Source: Erpobdella octoculata (Eukaryota; Annelida; Clitellata; Hirudinida; Erpobdellidae). Taken from it: DNA of 64,000 nucleotides. Where the stretch lies: contig OZ022240.1 in NCBI GenBank assembly GCA_963978895.1, positions 16,908,217 through 16,972,216 on the forward strand, given 5' to 3'. The notes beneath the pieces are model-generated. The model did not search any database. It had not been told where the DNA came from and was given only the letters and a program-made list of their open reading frames with translations. Shown piece after piece: positions 63,475 through 64,000 of this stretch; position 1 is the stretch's first letter, and each line of letters opens with the position of its first letter. Both the position numbers and the translations under genes were made by a program.

Positions 63475-64000
63475 GGAAGCCTTCTTCAGTTCTGGTCCAA
63501 TCCAACATTCAGCCCTTTCGGGTATGAACCGAGGGTCTGGGCACTTACGAACATCAGAAGTATTGTAAATAAACGAGAAAAATTTGTTTTATTTTTAGAA
63601 ATTCATGATTTAGAGATTTCTGCTTTAACCGAAACTTGGTTGAATAACGAACCGGACGCCTATTTCTTCCTAAAGATTACCAAGCTTTTCGTTATGACAG
63701 GGGATCTCGTGGTGGTGGTGTGGCTTTGATTGCTAAGAAAAGAGTCAACGTTAGACAGGTCTCAATTCCATCTGAATATAACCATATAGAAATTGTTTGT
63801 GTCGACATTTACACTGATAGCTCAATATGCAGAGTTATAATTTACTACAGACCAGGAGGATTTAATTCTGAATCTGTGGATTACACTCTCAAGAGCATCC
63901 AATGTCTCACTCACTTATGCAATGATACAAAGTTAGTATGCATTATGGGTGACTTCAATCTTCCTGAAATGAACTGGAAAAACTATTCTCATCCCAATAA
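63475..64000 (+). pseudogene. LINE ORF2 endonuclease domain, frameshifted, partial
   Basis: One frame reads ALTNIRSIVNKREKFVLFLE, then LEISALTETWLNNEPDAY. After a frameshift near 63670 the next gives RGSRGGGVALIAKKRV, then IEIVCVDIYTDSSICRVIIY, then CIMGDFNLPEMNWKNYSHPN. These are the N-terminal motifs of an apurinic-type endonuclease (ETWLN, GDFNLP). It continues past the right edge. Confidence 0.75.

Larger units (their letters stand above)
62800..64000 (+). mobile_element. LINE (CR1/L2-like) 5' part, runs off the window
   Basis: ORF1 (62826-63434) is followed by the endonuclease of ORF2 (about 63475 onward). The upstream region from about 62800 should be the 5'UTR or its truncated start. 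The reverse transcriptase, if present, lies beyond the right edge. Confidence 0.75.

Overview
This is a window of an animal (metazoan, probably invertebrate) nuclear genome. It is AT-rich. Its host genes are cut by many short GT-AG introns, and everything between them is dense in transposable elements and microsatellites. I cannot name the species from the sequence. The host proteins recognised are pan-metazoan: a beta-adaptin, an inactive rhomboid (iRhom) and a UBALD-type protein. Their close match to known animal families rules out prokaryotes and fungi.

Layout. (1) 195-8590, minus strand: N-terminal two thirds of an AP-1/AP-2 beta-adaptin gene, 13 coding exons with fully consistent splice phases (657 codons); the 3' part lies off the left edge. 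Its introns hold a short LTR retrotransposon that encodes only a SAP-domain acidic protein (961-2934), a decayed transposase-like gene (6391-7700) and a non-autonomous Helitron ending 24 bp from a splice donor. (2) About 9-35 kb: intergenic TE graveyard. The best-resolved structure is a hAT element (10043-14303, 8-bp TSD) containing a P element (10161-13298, 8-bp TSD, THAP-domain transposase) whose coding region is split by a LINE endonuclease fragment. Also here are several Helitrons (5' TC, 3' hairpin plus CTAG), an STPR-domain Helitron N-terminus, tRNA-derived SINEs, LINE reverse-transcriptase fragments and several hAT-like elements with 8-bp TSDs. (3) 35640-51019, minus strand: an iRhom gene of about 15 exons and about 778 codons, with a MITE, a hAT C-terminus, a SINE, Helitrons, a 1.5-kb Helitron palindrome and a Helitron with a PIF1-like helicase relic in its introns. 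(4) 51.2-56.6 kb: a 1.23-kb hAT-type non-autonomous element, a 285-bp foldback, a GA-rich tract and a fresh 269-bp tandem duplication. (5) 56988-57902, plus strand: a three-exon UBALD gene. (6) 60.2-61.7 kb: an internally deleted P-like element. (7) 62.8 kb to the right edge: a LINE with ORF1 and the start of the ORF2 endonuclease.

The three host genes share no obvious pathway beyond general membrane trafficking (beta-adaptin in clathrin coats, iRhom in ER-to-Golgi trafficking of ADAM17-type cargo). I found no cellular operon-like or defence system. The unusual biology here is in the mobile elements: how they nest, pair as inverted repeats and sit against exons. All homology statements come from recognising protein families by eye; no database search was run.
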